Below, one piece after another: positions 34,276 through 42,958 of a DNA stretch of 64,000 nucleotides. The notes under the pieces are model-generated. The model searched no databases. It was given only the letters and a program-made list of their open reading frames with translations, and was not told where the DNA came from. The stretch's first letter is position 1. Each line of letters opens with the position of its first letter. A program made the position numbers and the translations under genes. Source of the DNA: Nocardioides sp. W7 (GTDB lineage: Bacteria > Actinomycetota > Actinomycetes > Propionibacteriales > Nocardioidaceae); the NCBI RefSeq assembly GCF_022919075.1, contig NZ_CP095078.1:1984001-2048000 (forward strand). The letters are read 5' to 3'.

Positions 34276-35433
34276 ATGAGCACCCTGAAGTTCCACTGGT
34301 TCCTGCCGACCAACGGCGGCGACGGCCGCAACGTCGTCGGCGGCGGTCACGGCGTCGAGGCCGGCGCCTCGGGCCGACCGGCCTCGGTGCCGTACCTGGG
34401 CCAGATCGCCCGCAGCGCCGAGCAGCTCGGCTTCGAGGCGGCGCTGACGCCGACCGGGGCCTGGTGCGAGGACGCCTGGATCTCGACCGCGATGCTCAGC
34501 AGCCTCTCGGAGCGGCTGAAGTTCCTCGTCGCCTTCCGGCCCGGGCTGACCGCACCCTTCCTGGCCGCCCAGATGGCCGGCACCTTCCAGAACCTCTCCG
34601 GCGGCCGGCTGCTGCTCAACGTCGTCACCGGCGGCGAGGGCCACGAGCAGCGGATGTTCGGTGACTTCCTCGACAAGGACGGCCGCTACGCCCGCGCCGA
34701 CGAGTTCCTCGAGATCGTCCGCCGGCTGTGGGCGGGGGAGACCGTGGACTTCGAGGGAGAGCACTACCGGGTCGAGGACGCCGTGCTGACCCAGATCCCG
34801 AGCCCGCAGCCGCTGATCTACTTCGGCGGCTCCTCGCCGGCCGCCCTCGACGTCGCCGCCCGGCACGCCGACGTCTACCTCACCTGGGGCGAGCCGCCGG
34901 CCGCCGTCGAGGAGAAGATCGCCCGGGTCCGCGAGCGCGCGGCCGCGGAGGGCCGCGAGCTGAAGTACGGCATCCGCCTGCACACCATCGCCCGCGACAC
35001 CTCCGCGGCAGCCTGGGCCGAGGCCGACCGGCTGCTCGAGAACATCTCCGCCGACGACATCGCCCGCGTGCAGGAGGGCTTGAAGCGCTCGGAGTCCGAG
35101 GGCCAGCGCCGGATGCTCGAGCTCAACCAGGGCAGCAAGGACGGCCTCGAGATCCACCCCAACCTCTGGGCCGGCGTCGGCCTGGTCCGCGGCGGGGCCG
35201 GCACCGCCATGGTCGGCAGCCACAGCGAGATCGCCGACCTCATCGAGCAGTACGCCGCCGTCGGGATCGAGGAGTTCGTGCTCTCCGGCTACCCGCACCT
35301 GGAGGAGTCGTACTGGTTCGGCGAGGGCGTGCTGCCCGAGCTGACCCGCCGCGGGCTGTGGGAGCACCCCGCACCGGTTGTCGGTCGCGCCTCCGTCCCG
35401 TTCGGCGCGCCCGCGAAGGTGGCCGCGTCGTGA
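34276..35433 (+). CDS. ssuD: FMNH2-dependent alkanesulfonate monooxygenase
   Basis: A 385-residue luciferase-like enzyme that cleaves the C-S bond of alkanesulfonates to release sulphite and an aldehyde. The N-terminal FHWFLPTNGGDGRNVVGG, the GGRLLLNVVTGGEGHEQRMFGDF block, and the C-terminal SGYPHLEESYWFGEGVLP are diagnostic of SsuD/MsuD. In this context it would act on methanesulfonate produced after SfnG. GAAAGG precedes the ATG. Its stop overlaps the GTG of the flavin reductase gene (GTGA). No ssuABC transporter genes are nearby. Confidence 0.93.
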   Translation: MSTLKFHWFLPTNGGDGRNVVGGGHGVEAGASGRPASVPYLGQIARSAEQLGFEAALTPTGAWCEDAWISTAMLSSLSERLKFLVAFRPGLTAPFLAAQMAGTFQNLSGGRLLLNVVTGGEGHEQRMFGDFLDKDGRYARADEFLEIVRRLWAGETVDFEGEHYRVEDAVLTQIPSPQPLIYFGGSSPAALDVAARHADVYLTWGEPPAAVEEKIARVRERAAAEGRELKYGIRLHTIARDTSAAAWAEADRLLENISADDIARVQEGLKRSESEGQRRMLELNQGSKDGLEIHPNLWAGVGLVRGGAGTAMVGSHSEIADLIEQYAAVGIEEFVLSGYPHLEESYWFGEGVLPELTRRGLWEHPAPVVGRASVPFGAPAKVAAS

Positions 35434-35936
35434 GCGCCCGCGTCGCCGTCGTCGTCGGCAACCCCAAGCCGGCCAGCCGCACGCTGAGCGCCGCGTCGTA
35501 CCTCGCCCGCGAGCTCACCGGCACCGAGCCGGACCTGGTGGTCGACCTCGGCACCGTCGGGCCGGCGCTGCTGGACTGGGCCGACCCCGAGGTGGGCCGG
35601 CTGGTCGCGGAGGTGGGGCAGGCCGACCTGGTCGTGGTCGCGAGCCCGACGTACAAGGCGACGTACACCGGACTGCTGAAGCTGTTCCTCGACCGGTTCT
35701 CCACCACCGGGATCAGCGGCGTCGCCGTCCCCCTGATGCTCGGGGGCGGGCCCGCCCACGCCCTGGCGCCCGAGCTGACGCTGCGCCCGGTGCTCAGCGA
35801 GATCGGGGCGACGATCCCGGTCCGGGGGCTCTACGTCCTCGACGCCCAGCACGACGACCCGGCGGCGTACGCCGACTGGCTCGCCGAGGCGCGCGCCCGA
35901 CTCGCGCCGTACCTCTCGACAGGAGCTCTCCGATGA
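35430..35936 (+). CDS. NAD(P)H-dependent FMN reductase (SsuE/MsuE type)
   Basis: A 168-residue flavodoxin-like reductase. The phosphate-binding loop VVVGNPKPASRTLSAASYLAREL at the N-terminus and VVVASPTYKATYTGLLKLFLDRF near residue 70 are typical of SsuE/MsuE. It would reduce FMN for the SfnG and SsuD monooxygenases. The start is GTG at 35430, overlapping the ssuD stop. The stop overlaps the next gene's start by four bases (ATGA). The last codons (LSTGALR) come from a TCTCGACAGGAGC stretch resembling half of the interspersed repeat. Confidence 0.9.
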   Translation: MSARVAVVVGNPKPASRTLSAASYLARELTGTEPDLVVDLGTVGPALLDWADPEVGRLVAEVGQADLVVVASPTYKATYTGLLKLFLDRFSTTGISGVAVPLMLGGGPAHALAPELTLRPVLSEIGATIPVRGLYVLDAQHDDPAAYADWLAEARARLAPYLSTGALR

Positions 35937-36466
35937 CCGCCCCTTCCCTGGCAGACGGCCTCACCACCCGCCTCACCACCAACCAGGACCTCGACCCCAC
36001 CCGGCTGCGGGAGGCATTCGGGATCTTCCCGAGCGGCGTCGTGGCGGTGGCCGCCGAGGTCGACGGGAGCCTGACCGGGCTCGCCGCCAGCTCCTTCAGC
36101 TCGGTCAGCCTGGAGCCGCCGCTGGTGTCCTTCTCGATCGCCAACAGCTCCAAGACCTGGCCCGACCTGCGCCGCGCGGGCCACCTGGGCGTGACGATCC
36201 TGGCCGACCACCACGGGCCGATCTGCCGCCAGCTGGCCGGGCCGGTCGCGCACCGCTTCGACGGGGTGCCGGTGAGCGTCAGCGAGGACGGTGCCGTGAC
36301 GCTCGACGAGGGGCTGGCCCGCTTCGACTGCACGATCTACCGCGAGGTCGAGGCCGGCGACCACACGATCGTGCTGCTCCAGCTGCACGCCGTCGAGCAC
36401 GCCGACACCTCGCTGCCGCTGGTCTTCCACCGCAGCGCGTTCGGACGGCTCTCCGAGACCGCCTAG
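35933..36466 (+). CDS. Flavin reductase-like protein (HpaC/DszD fold)
   Basis: A 177-residue member of the flavin reductase-like FMN-binding family. LREAFGIFPSGVVAVAAE, GLAASSFSSVSLEPPLVSFSI and the SSKTWPDLRRAGHLGV segment are the usual FMN-contact regions, and FHRSAFGRL closes the domain. It supplies reduced flavin, so this cluster has two unrelated reductases, perhaps one for FMN-dependent SfnG/SsuD and one for the DszC-like proteins. It is the last gene of the cluster, with an ATGA overlap to the gene before. The DUF222 element starts about 65 bases after its stop. Confidence 0.88.
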   Translation: MTAPSLADGLTTRLTTNQDLDPTRLREAFGIFPSGVVAVAAEVDGSLTGLAASSFSSVSLEPPLVSFSIANSSKTWPDLRRAGHLGVTILADHHGPICRQLAGPVAHRFDGVPVSVSEDGAVTLDEGLARFDCTIYREVEAGDHTIVLLQLHAVEHADTSLPLVFHRSAFGRLSETA

Positions 36467-36530
36467 ATAGCCGGCCTCACATGCCGGGTGGGCGGCGCCG
36501 AGCGCGCGGTTGGCGGCGTTCTCCTGTCGA

Positions 36531-36650
36531 CACCAGGCTGGCTCAAAGATCCATTGAGGCAGGGAGGTCACCGTCGGCGGCACTCGTCGCACCTGGTCGC
36601 GGCTGCTTCTCGGCTCACGGTCGCCTCGGGTCGACCGTCGTGGTCACCGC
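36531..36650. repeat. Left arm of long inverted repeat flanking the DUF222-HNH gene
   Basis: This 120-base segment is an inverted copy of 38132-38253. The inner 71 bases (36580-36650) differ from the partner (38132-38202) at about six positions, so they are near 92% identical. The outer part matches well only at its end (CACCAGGCTGG). Weaker similarity (GGTTGG, CTCCT) extends to about 36508. The whole stretch 36467-36763 otherwise contains no recognisable gene. Confidence 0.85.
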
Positions 36651-36763
36651 CGCGACGAGGCCGACGCGTGACGCTGGATAGGTGCGAGCGATCCTCGAAC
36701 CCCCGTGGCCGACGTGCGGCGGTAGGTCGGGGCGTGCCGGTAGCCCTGACTGGACGGCGCTCG

Positions 36764-38083
36764 TCAGGGCTGAGGCTGTGGGGTCGGTCGGGTGAGCTCG
36801 GTGGTGCCGGTGTGGTCGCGCTTGAACAGCAGACCGTTCGGGGTTTGCCACACGAAGGTGGTGTCGTCGAGCTTGTCGTAACGCCATCGCGTGTGGGTCT
36901 TCGCCCGGTGGTGCCGCCGGCAGAGCGGCCCGATGTTGCAGTCGCAGGTCGGTCCGCCGAGGGCGGCGGGGTCGATGTGGTCGCAGTCGCAACGACGGGC
37001 CGGCTTGCGGCACCACGGGAACACGCACGCGTGTTGGAGCAGGACCTGGCGTTCGCGGAGCCGGTCCGGGGTCTCGTAGGCATCGACGTGGACGTGCCCG
37101 TCGAGGTCGATGACCGGCTTCACGACCACCTGCGTGTCGCCGTTGGCGCACCAGGTCTTCACCTGCTCGGCCGTCACGAACGAGCGGGTCTCCTCGATCC
37201 GGGCCAGGTGCAGATCGTCACCGCCAGTGGTGCCGAGGGCGGCTTCGGAGACGTGCACGTGCAGCACCACCTGCCGGGGCCGCTTCCGCCGCGGGTCGTC
37301 CGCGGCGGGCTCACCGTTGTTCAGCTCCAGCGACAGTTGCCGGCGGGCGAGGTCACCGACGGCGATCGAGCGGCGGATGTCGACCGGCACGTCGAGGCCG
37401 AGCTGGCCGAGCTCGCGGGCGCGCCGCGCGACGGCGTCCTCGAGGTCGAGGGCGTCGGCCAGGTCGAGGGTGCCGTGGACGTCGACGGTGCCGTCGAAGG
37501 AGACCTGCTGGGACTCGATGTCGAAGTGTCGCTTCTCGAACGACGCCTCCCGCCGGGCCCGAGCTTCGGCGGGGTCGTACGTCACCCGGGCTTCCTCGAC
37601 GGTGCGGTCGAGCTGGGCGATCGAGACCTTGTGGGCCACCGTGTGCAGGTGCGCGTCCACGTAGGCCGCACCCTCAATGGGGAGGTCGCTGGTGGCTTTG
37701 GCGATCCGGCGGGCCTTCCACGCCGGCAGGTCCAGGGCCTGGACCCGGCCGTAGAGCTTCGGGAGCCGGTGCGCGAGCTCGACCGCATCGCCCAGGTAGA
37801 TCCGCCCAGCATCGGTGGACAGACCGAGCGCGGCAGCGAACTCCAGAACACTGAACTCCGAGACCAACGGCGCACCGGGACCGGCGATGGCCATCTCCTC
37901 GTCGTGCCCGGGCATCCAGTTCGCCGCGGCCTCGTGCAGGGCTTCGGTGGAGTGCATCGCCGCCCAGGCAACCGCCGAGGCCAGCAGATTCGCAGCGGCC
38001 CGGGCCTCGGCCTGCCGCTCAGCGCGCACGAACGCGAGCAACGCGGATGCGTCGTCGCAGTCGTGGAGCTCACCGTTGGCCAT
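36764..38083 (-). CDS. DUF222 / HNH endonuclease (13E12-repeat family)
   Basis: A 439-residue protein with an N-terminal helical DUF222 domain (about residues 15-320, including FSVLEFAAALGLSTDAGR and AWKARRIAKATSDLP) and a C-terminal HNH nuclease domain (CDCDHIDPAALGGPT, then NIGPLCRRHHRAKTH, with CRKPARRC supplying metal cysteines). The HNH motif is intact. Members are multi-copy in actinobacteria and related to mycobacterial REP13E12 genes; their role and mobility are not understood. The ATG at 38083 lies six bases after TACATT (38095-38090), so it is likely leaderless. The gene sits inside a long inverted repeat and appears less GC-rich than its neighbours. Confidence 0.9.
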   Translation of the reverse strand: MANGELHDCDDASALLAFVRAERQAEARAAANLLASAVAWAAMHSTEALHEAAANWMPGHDEEMAIAGPGAPLVSEFSVLEFAAALGLSTDAGRIYLGDAVELAHRLPKLYGRVQALDLPAWKARRIAKATSDLPIEGAAYVDAHLHTVAHKVSIAQLDRTVEEARVTYDPAEARARREASFEKRHFDIESQQVSFDGTVDVHGTLDLADALDLEDAVARRARELGQLGLDVPVDIRRSIAVGDLARRQLSLELNNGEPAADDPRRKRPRQVVLHVHVSEAALGTTGGDDLHLARIEETRSFVTAEQVKTWCANGDTQVVVKPVIDLDGHVHVDAYETPDRLRERQVLLQHACVFPWCRKPARRCDCDHIDPAALGGPTCDCNIGPLCRRHHRAKTHTRWRYDKLDDTTFVWQTPNGLLFKRDHTGTTELTRPTPQPQP

Positions 38084-38131
38084 ACCAGTAATGTATTCGA
38101 GGCCACCGACAGTCCGGGTTGTTCTTCCACA

Positions 38132-38253
38132 GCGGTGACCGCGACGGTCGACCCGAAGCGACCGTGAGCCGACCAGCAACCGCGACCAGGTACGACGAGT
38201 GCTGCGGACAACGAGCCCCTTATTTCATTGAGAGTCTTCGAACCAGCCTGGTG
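38132..38253. repeat. Right arm of long inverted repeat flanking the DUF222-HNH gene
   Basis: This 122-base segment, inverted relative to 36531-36650, lies just upstream of the DUF222-HNH gene and ends about 50 bases before the hemY -10 box. It begins GCGGTGACC and ends CCAGCCTGGTG. A weaker match (AGGAG, CCAACC) continues to about 38272. Confidence 0.85.
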
Positions 38254-38305
38254 CCAGGAGGAGACCCCAACCCACCGCCATACGGAAATCGACAGCGACG
38301 ACCAC

Positions 38306-38317
38306 TAGCCTGACAGG
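38306..38317 (+). promoter_or_regulatory. hemY -10 box for a leaderless transcript
   Basis: TAGCCT (38306-38311) is followed by six bases and the GTG start, with no ribosome site. It lies outside the inverted repeat, so hemY appears to keep its own promoter after the insertion. Confidence 0.55.
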
Positions 38318-39700
38318 GTGCAGCCTCGCCGAGCCGTCGTCGTGGGGGCCGGTGTCGCCGGCCTGACCGCCGCCCGAGACCTGGTCGCCGCCGGCCACGA
38401 CGTGACCGTGCTGGAGGCGACCGACCGGGTCGGCGGCAAGCTGCGCCGCGAGTCGGTCGCCGGGGTCGCCGTCGACGTCGGCGCCGAGGCGATGCTGAAC
38501 CGGCGCGCCGAGGGCGTCGACCTGGCCCGCGCCCTGGGTCTGGAGGTCGAGCACCCGGCGGTCGTGTCCTCGCGGATCTGGTCGCGGGGTGTGCTCCGGC
38601 CGCTGCCGCGCTCGCTGATGGGCGTGCCGCTCGACCTCGACCAGCTCGCCGCCTCGGAGGTGCTCAGCCCGGAGGGCCTGGCCCGGGTGCGCGAGGAGCC
38701 CTCGTTGCCGCCCGAGCCGCCGGAGGCCTTCGACGAGGACATGTCGGTCGGCGACCTGGTCGACCGCCGGTTCGGCCCCGAGGTCACCGACCGCCTGGTG
38801 GAGCCGCTGCTCGGCGGGGTGTACGCCGGCCAGGCCCGGCGCATCTCCGCCCGCGCGGCCGTCCCGCAGCTGCTCGCCCTGGCCCGCCGCGGGTCGCTGC
38901 TGGAGCGGGCCGCGGCCCTGCCTCCGTCGTACGACGGGCCGGTCTTCGCGGGCCTGCCCGGGGGGATGGGCCGGCTGCCGGAGGCGCTGGCGGCCGGGCT
39001 GGACGTCCGGACCGGGGTCACCGTGCGCGCGCTGGAGCGGACCGCGACGGGCTTCCGGCTCGTCACCGGGCCGACCACCGCGCCCGAGGTCGTCGAGGCG
39101 GAGACGGTGCTGCTCGCGACCCCCGCAGCACCGAGCGCCCGGCTCCTGGCCGGGGTCGCCTCGGTCGCGGCGGCCGAGCTCGCGGGCGTCGAGTCGGCGT
39201 CGATGGCGGTGGTCACCATCGCGTTCCGCGCGGCCGACGCGTCGGCCGTCGACGGACTCGGCTCGTCCGGCTTCCTGGTCCCGCCGGTCGAGGGGAGGCG
39301 GATCAAGGCCTCGACCTTCTCGTTCGCGAAGTGGGGCTGGGTCCGGGCCGCCGGACGGGGCGCGCTCGACGGTGACGACCTGCTGTTCTGTCGTACCTCG
39401 CTCGGCCGGCACGGCGAGGAGGTGGCGCTGCAGGCCACCGACGAGGAGCTGGTCGCCTGGTCGCTGGCCGACCTCGCCGACGCCACCGGTCTGACGGCGA
39501 TCCCGGTCGACGTGCACGTGCAGCGCTGGGGCGGCGGGCTGCCGCAGTACGCCCTCGGCCACCTCGACCGGGTCGCCCGCGTCCGGGCCGCGGTCGCGGA
39601 GGTGCCCGGACTCGCCGTCTGCGGCGCGTCGTACGACGGCGTCGGGATCCCGGCCGTGATCGGCTCCGCGCGGCTGGCGGTGGCCCAGGTCACCGGCTGA
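38318..39700 (+). CDS. hemY: Coproporphyrinogen III oxidase (HemY/CgoX type)
   Basis: A 460-residue FAD enzyme of the protoporphyrinogen oxidase family. [28 protein letters not shown] is the N-terminal FAD-binding motif, followed by [28 protein letters not shown] and [15 protein letters not shown]. The C-terminal motif is [18 protein letters not shown]. In actinobacteria, which use the coproporphyrin-dependent route, it oxidises coproporphyrinogen III to coproporphyrin III. The GTG start follows a TAGCCT -10 by six bases. hemE lies upstream and hemQ downstream on the same strand, but not adjacent. Confidence 0.93.
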   Translation: MQPRRAVVVGAGVAGLTAARDLVAAGHDVTVLEATDRVGGKLRRESVAGVAVDVGAEAMLNRRAEGVDLARALGLEVEHPAVVSSRIWSRGVLRPLPRSLMGVPLDLDQLAASEVLSPEGLARVREEPSLPPEPPEAFDEDMSVGDLVDRRFGPEVTDRLVEPLLGGVYAGQARRISARAAVPQLLALARRGSLLERAAALPPSYDGPVFAGLPGGMGRLPEALAAGLDVRTGVTVRALERTATGFRLVTGPTTAPEVVEAETVLLATPAAPSARLLAGVASVAAAELAGVESASMAVVTIAFRAADASAVDGLGSSGFLVPPVEGRRIKASTFSFAKWGWVRAAGRGALDGDDLLFCRTSLGRHGEEVALQATDEELVAWSLADLADATGLTAIPVDVHVQRWGGGLPQYALGHLDRVARVRAAVAEVPGLAVCGASYDGVGIPAVIGSARLAVAQVTG

Positions 39701-39767
39701 TCGAGGAATGCCGCTCCTTGGTTGACGGTTACAACTTGTCGCTGTCTCACCACGTCTCAGGAGCCCG

Positions 39768-41249
39768 ATGAACACCCTCGACCGCCGCACCGACTACCGG
39801 GTGACCTTCGTCGTCCTCTGTCTCGGGGTCGCGACGTTCTCGCTCCTGCAGTCGTTGGTCAACCCGGTGCTGCCGACCATCGCCCGCGAGCTCGACACCG
39901 ACCAGGCGACCGCGACCTGGGTGCTGACGGCGTACCTGCTCTCGGCCTCGGTGTTCACGCCGATCATCGGACGGGTCGGCGACAAGGTCGGCAAGGAGCG
40001 GATGCTGGTCGTCGCGCTGGGCGCGCTCGCGGTGGGCTCACTGGTCGCGGCGCTGGCGCCGTCGATCGGCGTGCTGATCGCGGCCCGCGTCATCCAGGGC
40101 ATCGGCGGCGGCGTGCTGCCGCTGACCTTCGGCATCATCCGCGACGAGTTCCCGCGCGAGAAGATCGCCGGCGCCATCGGTACGTCGTCCGCCCTGCTCG
40201 CCGTCGGCGGCGGCATCGGCCTGGTCGTGGCCGGCCCGCTCGTCGACGCGCTGAGCTACCACTGGCTGTTCTGGCTGCCGATGGTCGCGACCGTGATCGC
40301 CACCGTCGCCGCCGCGGTGCTGGTCCCCGAGTCGCCCGTGCGGACCCCGGGACGCATCAACGTCGGCTCGGCACTGCTGCTCTCGGCGTGGCTGGTCGCG
40401 CTGCTGCTCGCCGCCAGCCAGGGGCACAGCTGGGGCTGGAGCTCGCCCGAGGTGGTCGGCCTGTTCGTGGCCGCCGCGGTGCTGCTGCCGCTCTGGGTGC
40501 GCGCGGAGGTGCGGAGCGAGTCGCCGCTCGTCGACATGGTGATGATGCGGATCCCGACCGTGTGGACGGTCAACCTGGTCGCCCTGCTCCTCGGTGCCGG
40601 CATGTACAGCCTGTTCGCGTTCCTGCCCGCCTTCCTGCAGACCCCGTCCGCGGCGGGCTACGGCTTCGGGGCGACCGTCACCGAGTCCGGGCTGCTGCTC
40701 CTGCCCCAGACCATCGGGTCCTTCCTGATGGGCGTCCTCTCGGGCCGACTGGCCGCCCGCTTCGGTTCCAAGGCACTGCTCGTGGTCGGCTCGGTCCTGG
40801 CCTCCGTCAGCCTCTTCGGGCTGGCCCTCGCCCACGGCGAGCTCGGGTACGTCGTGGTCGAGGCCACCGGCTTCGGCTTCGGGCTGGGGTTGGCCTTCGC
40901 CGCCATGGCCAACCTCGTCGTTGACGCGGTTCCGCCGGCGCAGACCGGGGTCGCCAGCGGGATGAACGCCAACATCCGCACGGTCGGCGGCGCGATCGGC
41001 TCTGCCGTCGTGGCCAGCGTGATCACCTCCGGTGCCCGTGCCGACGGGCTGCCCGTCGAGTCCGGCTACACCGTGGGCTTCCTGCTCCTGGCGATCGCCC
41101 TGGCGATCGCCACCCTGGTCGCCCTGCTCGTCCCCGTCGTCCGCGCGCGCAACCCGCTCGTGCCCGGGCCGGAGGCGGAGGTGCCGCTGCGCCGAGGCCG
41201 CGACCGGCTAGCCGCGGCTCCGTCGCCCGGCTACGGCCGGGAGGCCTGA
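39768..41249 (+). CDS. MFS drug exporter, DHA2 (14-helix) type
   Basis: A 493-residue membrane protein with about 14 hydrophobic helices. Helix 2 region [30 protein letters not shown] is motif A, and [24 protein letters not shown] with [24 protein letters not shown] carries motif C. These are typical of the EmrB/QacA group of proton-driven exporters. The substrate is unknown. CAGGAG precedes the ATG. It converges with an AraC-type gene with 19 bases of 3' overlap; that regulator carries a ligand domain often linked to drug response, so the two may be functionally linked. The pair separates hemY from hemQ. Confidence 0.9.
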   Translation: MNTLDRRTDYRVTFVVLCLGVATFSLLQSLVNPVLPTIARELDTDQATATWVLTAYLLSASVFTPIIGRVGDKVGKERMLVVALGALAVGSLVAALAPSIGVLIAARVIQGIGGGVLPLTFGIIRDEFPREKIAGAIGTSSALLAVGGGIGLVVAGPLVDALSYHWLFWLPMVATVIATVAAAVLVPESPVRTPGRINVGSALLLSAWLVALLLAASQGHSWGWSSPEVVGLFVAAAVLLPLWVRAEVRSESPLVDMVMMRIPTVWTVNLVALLLGAGMYSLFAFLPAFLQTPSAAGYGFGATVTESGLLLLPQTIGSFLMGVLSGRLAARFGSKALLVVGSVLASVSLFGLALAHGELGYVVVEATGFGFGLGLAFAAMANLVVDAVPPAQTGVASGMNANIRTVGGAIGSAVVASVITSGARADGLPVESGYTVGFLLLAIALAIATLVALLVPVVRARNPLVPGPEAEVPLRRGRDRLAAAPSPGYGREA

Positions 41250-42115
41250 GGCTCGACCGGCAGCCACAGCTCGGTCGTGGCGGTGGAGAAGTCGTCGGCG
41301 CGCTCCAGCACCGCCACGATCTCGGGACCGGGCCGCAGCCGCCACGGGTTCGACGGGAACCACTGGGTGGCCGTCGCGGCCCAGGTCTCCTGCAGCACGG
41401 CGGGGTAGGGGCCGCTGGCGCGGAACACCGCCCAGGTCCCGGCAGGCACCTCGATCGAGTCGAGGTCGTCCGGCGCCGTACCGGCCCGGGCGACGCCGTG
41501 CAGGTAGGTCAGCTCGGAGCCCTCGGCCCGGTCCGGGTCGAGGTCGTCGCTGACGGCGAGCAGGCCGGCCGGCTGCCGGTCCGAGAGCGCCTTCAGACGC
41601 GCGTGCTCGGCCGGCGCGATCGCGGTGACGAACGCCTGGATGTCGGGGTTCGCTCCCGCGTGCACGAGCGGCACCCGGGTCGCGTGGCCGACCAGGCGGA
41701 AGGCGTCGGACTCGACGATGCGAGTGTCCATGGGGGTGTCTCCTTCGACGCTCAGGACGAACCTGAGCCGTTGTTGTGTCTGGAGAGGGCCGCCGTCGCG
41801 TCGTACCTCCGAGGGCCCGGCGCCGTGCACCGAGCGGAACGCGCGCCCGAAGGCCTCGGTCGAGCCGTAGCCGTGCCGCACCGCGATCGTCAGCAGGTCC
41901 TCGCGCCCGGCCACCACGTCGCCCGCGGCCACCGTCATCCGGCGCCGCCGGACGTACGCCGACAGCGGCATCCCGGCCAGCGCCGCGAACATCCGGCGCA
42001 GGTGGTGCTCGGTGGTGGCGAGCGTCCGGGCCAGTGCGGCGACGTCCAGATCGCCGGCCTCGGTCGTGAGGTGCTCCTCGACTGCCTTGACCACCCGGTT
42101 CAGCTCCGCGATCAC
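41231..42115 (-). CDS. AraC-type regulator with GyrI-like effector domain
   Basis: A 294-residue regulator. The N-terminal AraC DNA-binding domain (residues 1-110) has two HTH units ([20 protein letters not shown] and [32 protein letters not shown]). The C-terminal half (about 130-290) is a GyrI-like/effector-binding domain, ending TTELWLPV. This architecture resembles Rob and other regulators of multidrug response, which bind hydrophobic compounds. The GTG start at 42115 has AGGAGGGG upstream. It probably controls the convergent MFS exporter or its own expression. Confidence 0.9.
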   Translation of the reverse strand: MIAELNRVVKAVEEHLTTEAGDLDVAALARTLATTEHHLRRMFAALAGMPLSAYVRRRRMTVAAGDVVAGREDLLTIAVRHGYGSTEAFGRAFRSVHGAGPSEVRRDGGPLQTQQRLRFVLSVEGDTPMDTRIVESDAFRLVGHATRVPLVHAGANPDIQAFVTAIAPAEHARLKALSDRQPAGLLAVSDDLDPDRAEGSELTYLHGVARAGTAPDDLDSIEVPAGTWAVFRASGPYPAVLQETWAATATQWFPSNPWRLRPGPEIVAVLERADDFSTATTELWLPVEPQASRP

Positions 42116-42220
42116 GGCCCCTCCTTCCTGTCAGGTCGATCGTCGTCGGTCCGAGTGACCCACGTCCCGATCATCCGTGCCCGCTCCGGTCGGTCGCGCG
42201 GTGCGAGGCAGAATGAGCCC

Positions 42221-42922
42221 ATGACGTCGAACGCTGCCCGGGTCAAGGAGATCAACGACTCCATCCGCTACACCATGTGGTCGGTCTTCCGGCTCGCCGA
42301 CGTGCTCGGCGAGGACGCCGATCGTGCGGGGGAGGCCGCCGAGGTCGAGAAGCTGTACGCCGAGCTCGCCGAGGCCGACGTGGTCGTGCGCGGCACCTAC
42401 GACGTCAGCGGCCTGCGCGCCGACGCCGACGTGATGGTGTGGATCCACGCGACCACCTCCGAGGAGCTGCAGGCGGCGTACCACCGCTTTCGGCGTACGG
42501 CGTTCGGCCGCCGCCTCGCGCCGGTCTGGTCGCAGCTGGCGCTGCACCGCCCGGCGGAGTTCAACAAGAGCCACGTGCCGGCGTTCCTCAGCGACGAGGA
42601 GCCGAAGCGGCACATCAGCGTCTACCCGTTCGTACGCTCCTACGAGTGGTACCTCCTGGAGGACGCCGAGCGCCGCAAGATGCTCGCCGACCACGGCAAG
42701 ATGGCCCGTGACTACGCCGACGTGCGCGCCAACACGGTCGCCAGCTTCTCGCTCGGCGACTACGAGTGGATCCTCGCCTTCGAGGCCGACGAGCTCTACC
42801 GGATCGTCGACCTGATGCGGCACCTGCGCGGCTCCGAGGCCCGTCGCCACGTGCGCGAGGAGATCCCCTTCTACACCGGCGCGCTCACCCCGATCGCCGA
42901 CCTGATCGACCGACTTCCTTAG
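42221..42922 (+). CDS. hemQ: Coproheme decarboxylase (HemQ/ChdC)
   Basis: A 233-residue chlorite dismutase-family protein. It uses hydrogen peroxide to decarboxylate coproheme to haem b, the last step of the coproporphyrin-dependent route. Residues reported for the actinobacterial enzyme are in place: distal His118 in FNKSHVPAF, catalytic Tyr135 in SVYPFVRS, and proximal His158 in [31 protein letters not shown] is the typical N-terminus. CAGAAT (42209-42214) six bases before the ATG could be the -10 of a leaderless transcript. It diverges from the AraC gene. Confidence 0.95.
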   Translation: MTSNAARVKEINDSIRYTMWSVFRLADVLGEDADRAGEAAEVEKLYAELAEADVVVRGTYDVSGLRADADVMVWIHATTSEELQAAYHRFRRTAFGRRLAPVWSQLALHRPAEFNKSHVPAFLSDEEPKRHISVYPFVRSYEWYLLEDAERRKMLADHGKMARDYADVRANTVASFSLGDYEWILAFEADELYRIVDLMRHLRGSEARRHVREEIPFYTGALTPIADLIDRLP

Positions 42923-42958
42923 CGGGAACCCGCTCTCGTCCGCTAGCGTCCCAGCGTC

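Noticed and set aside
35913..35932. Half-site TCTCGACAGG as another interspersed repeat copy at the end of the FMN reductase gene
   Set aside because: Only about ten bases match and no second half is present; similarity may be chance.
36467..36763. Possible short gene in the left inverted-repeat arm, with a frame similar to one at the right arm
   Set aside because: The similarity (SAALV-PGRGC type peptides) follows from the DNA inverted repeat itself; there is no start site or codon bias supporting a protein.
36488..38167. Plus-strand frame opposite the DUF222-HNH gene
   Set aside because: It is the antisense of an intact DUF222-HNH protein. Part of its apparent coding sequence is just the inverted repeat arm.
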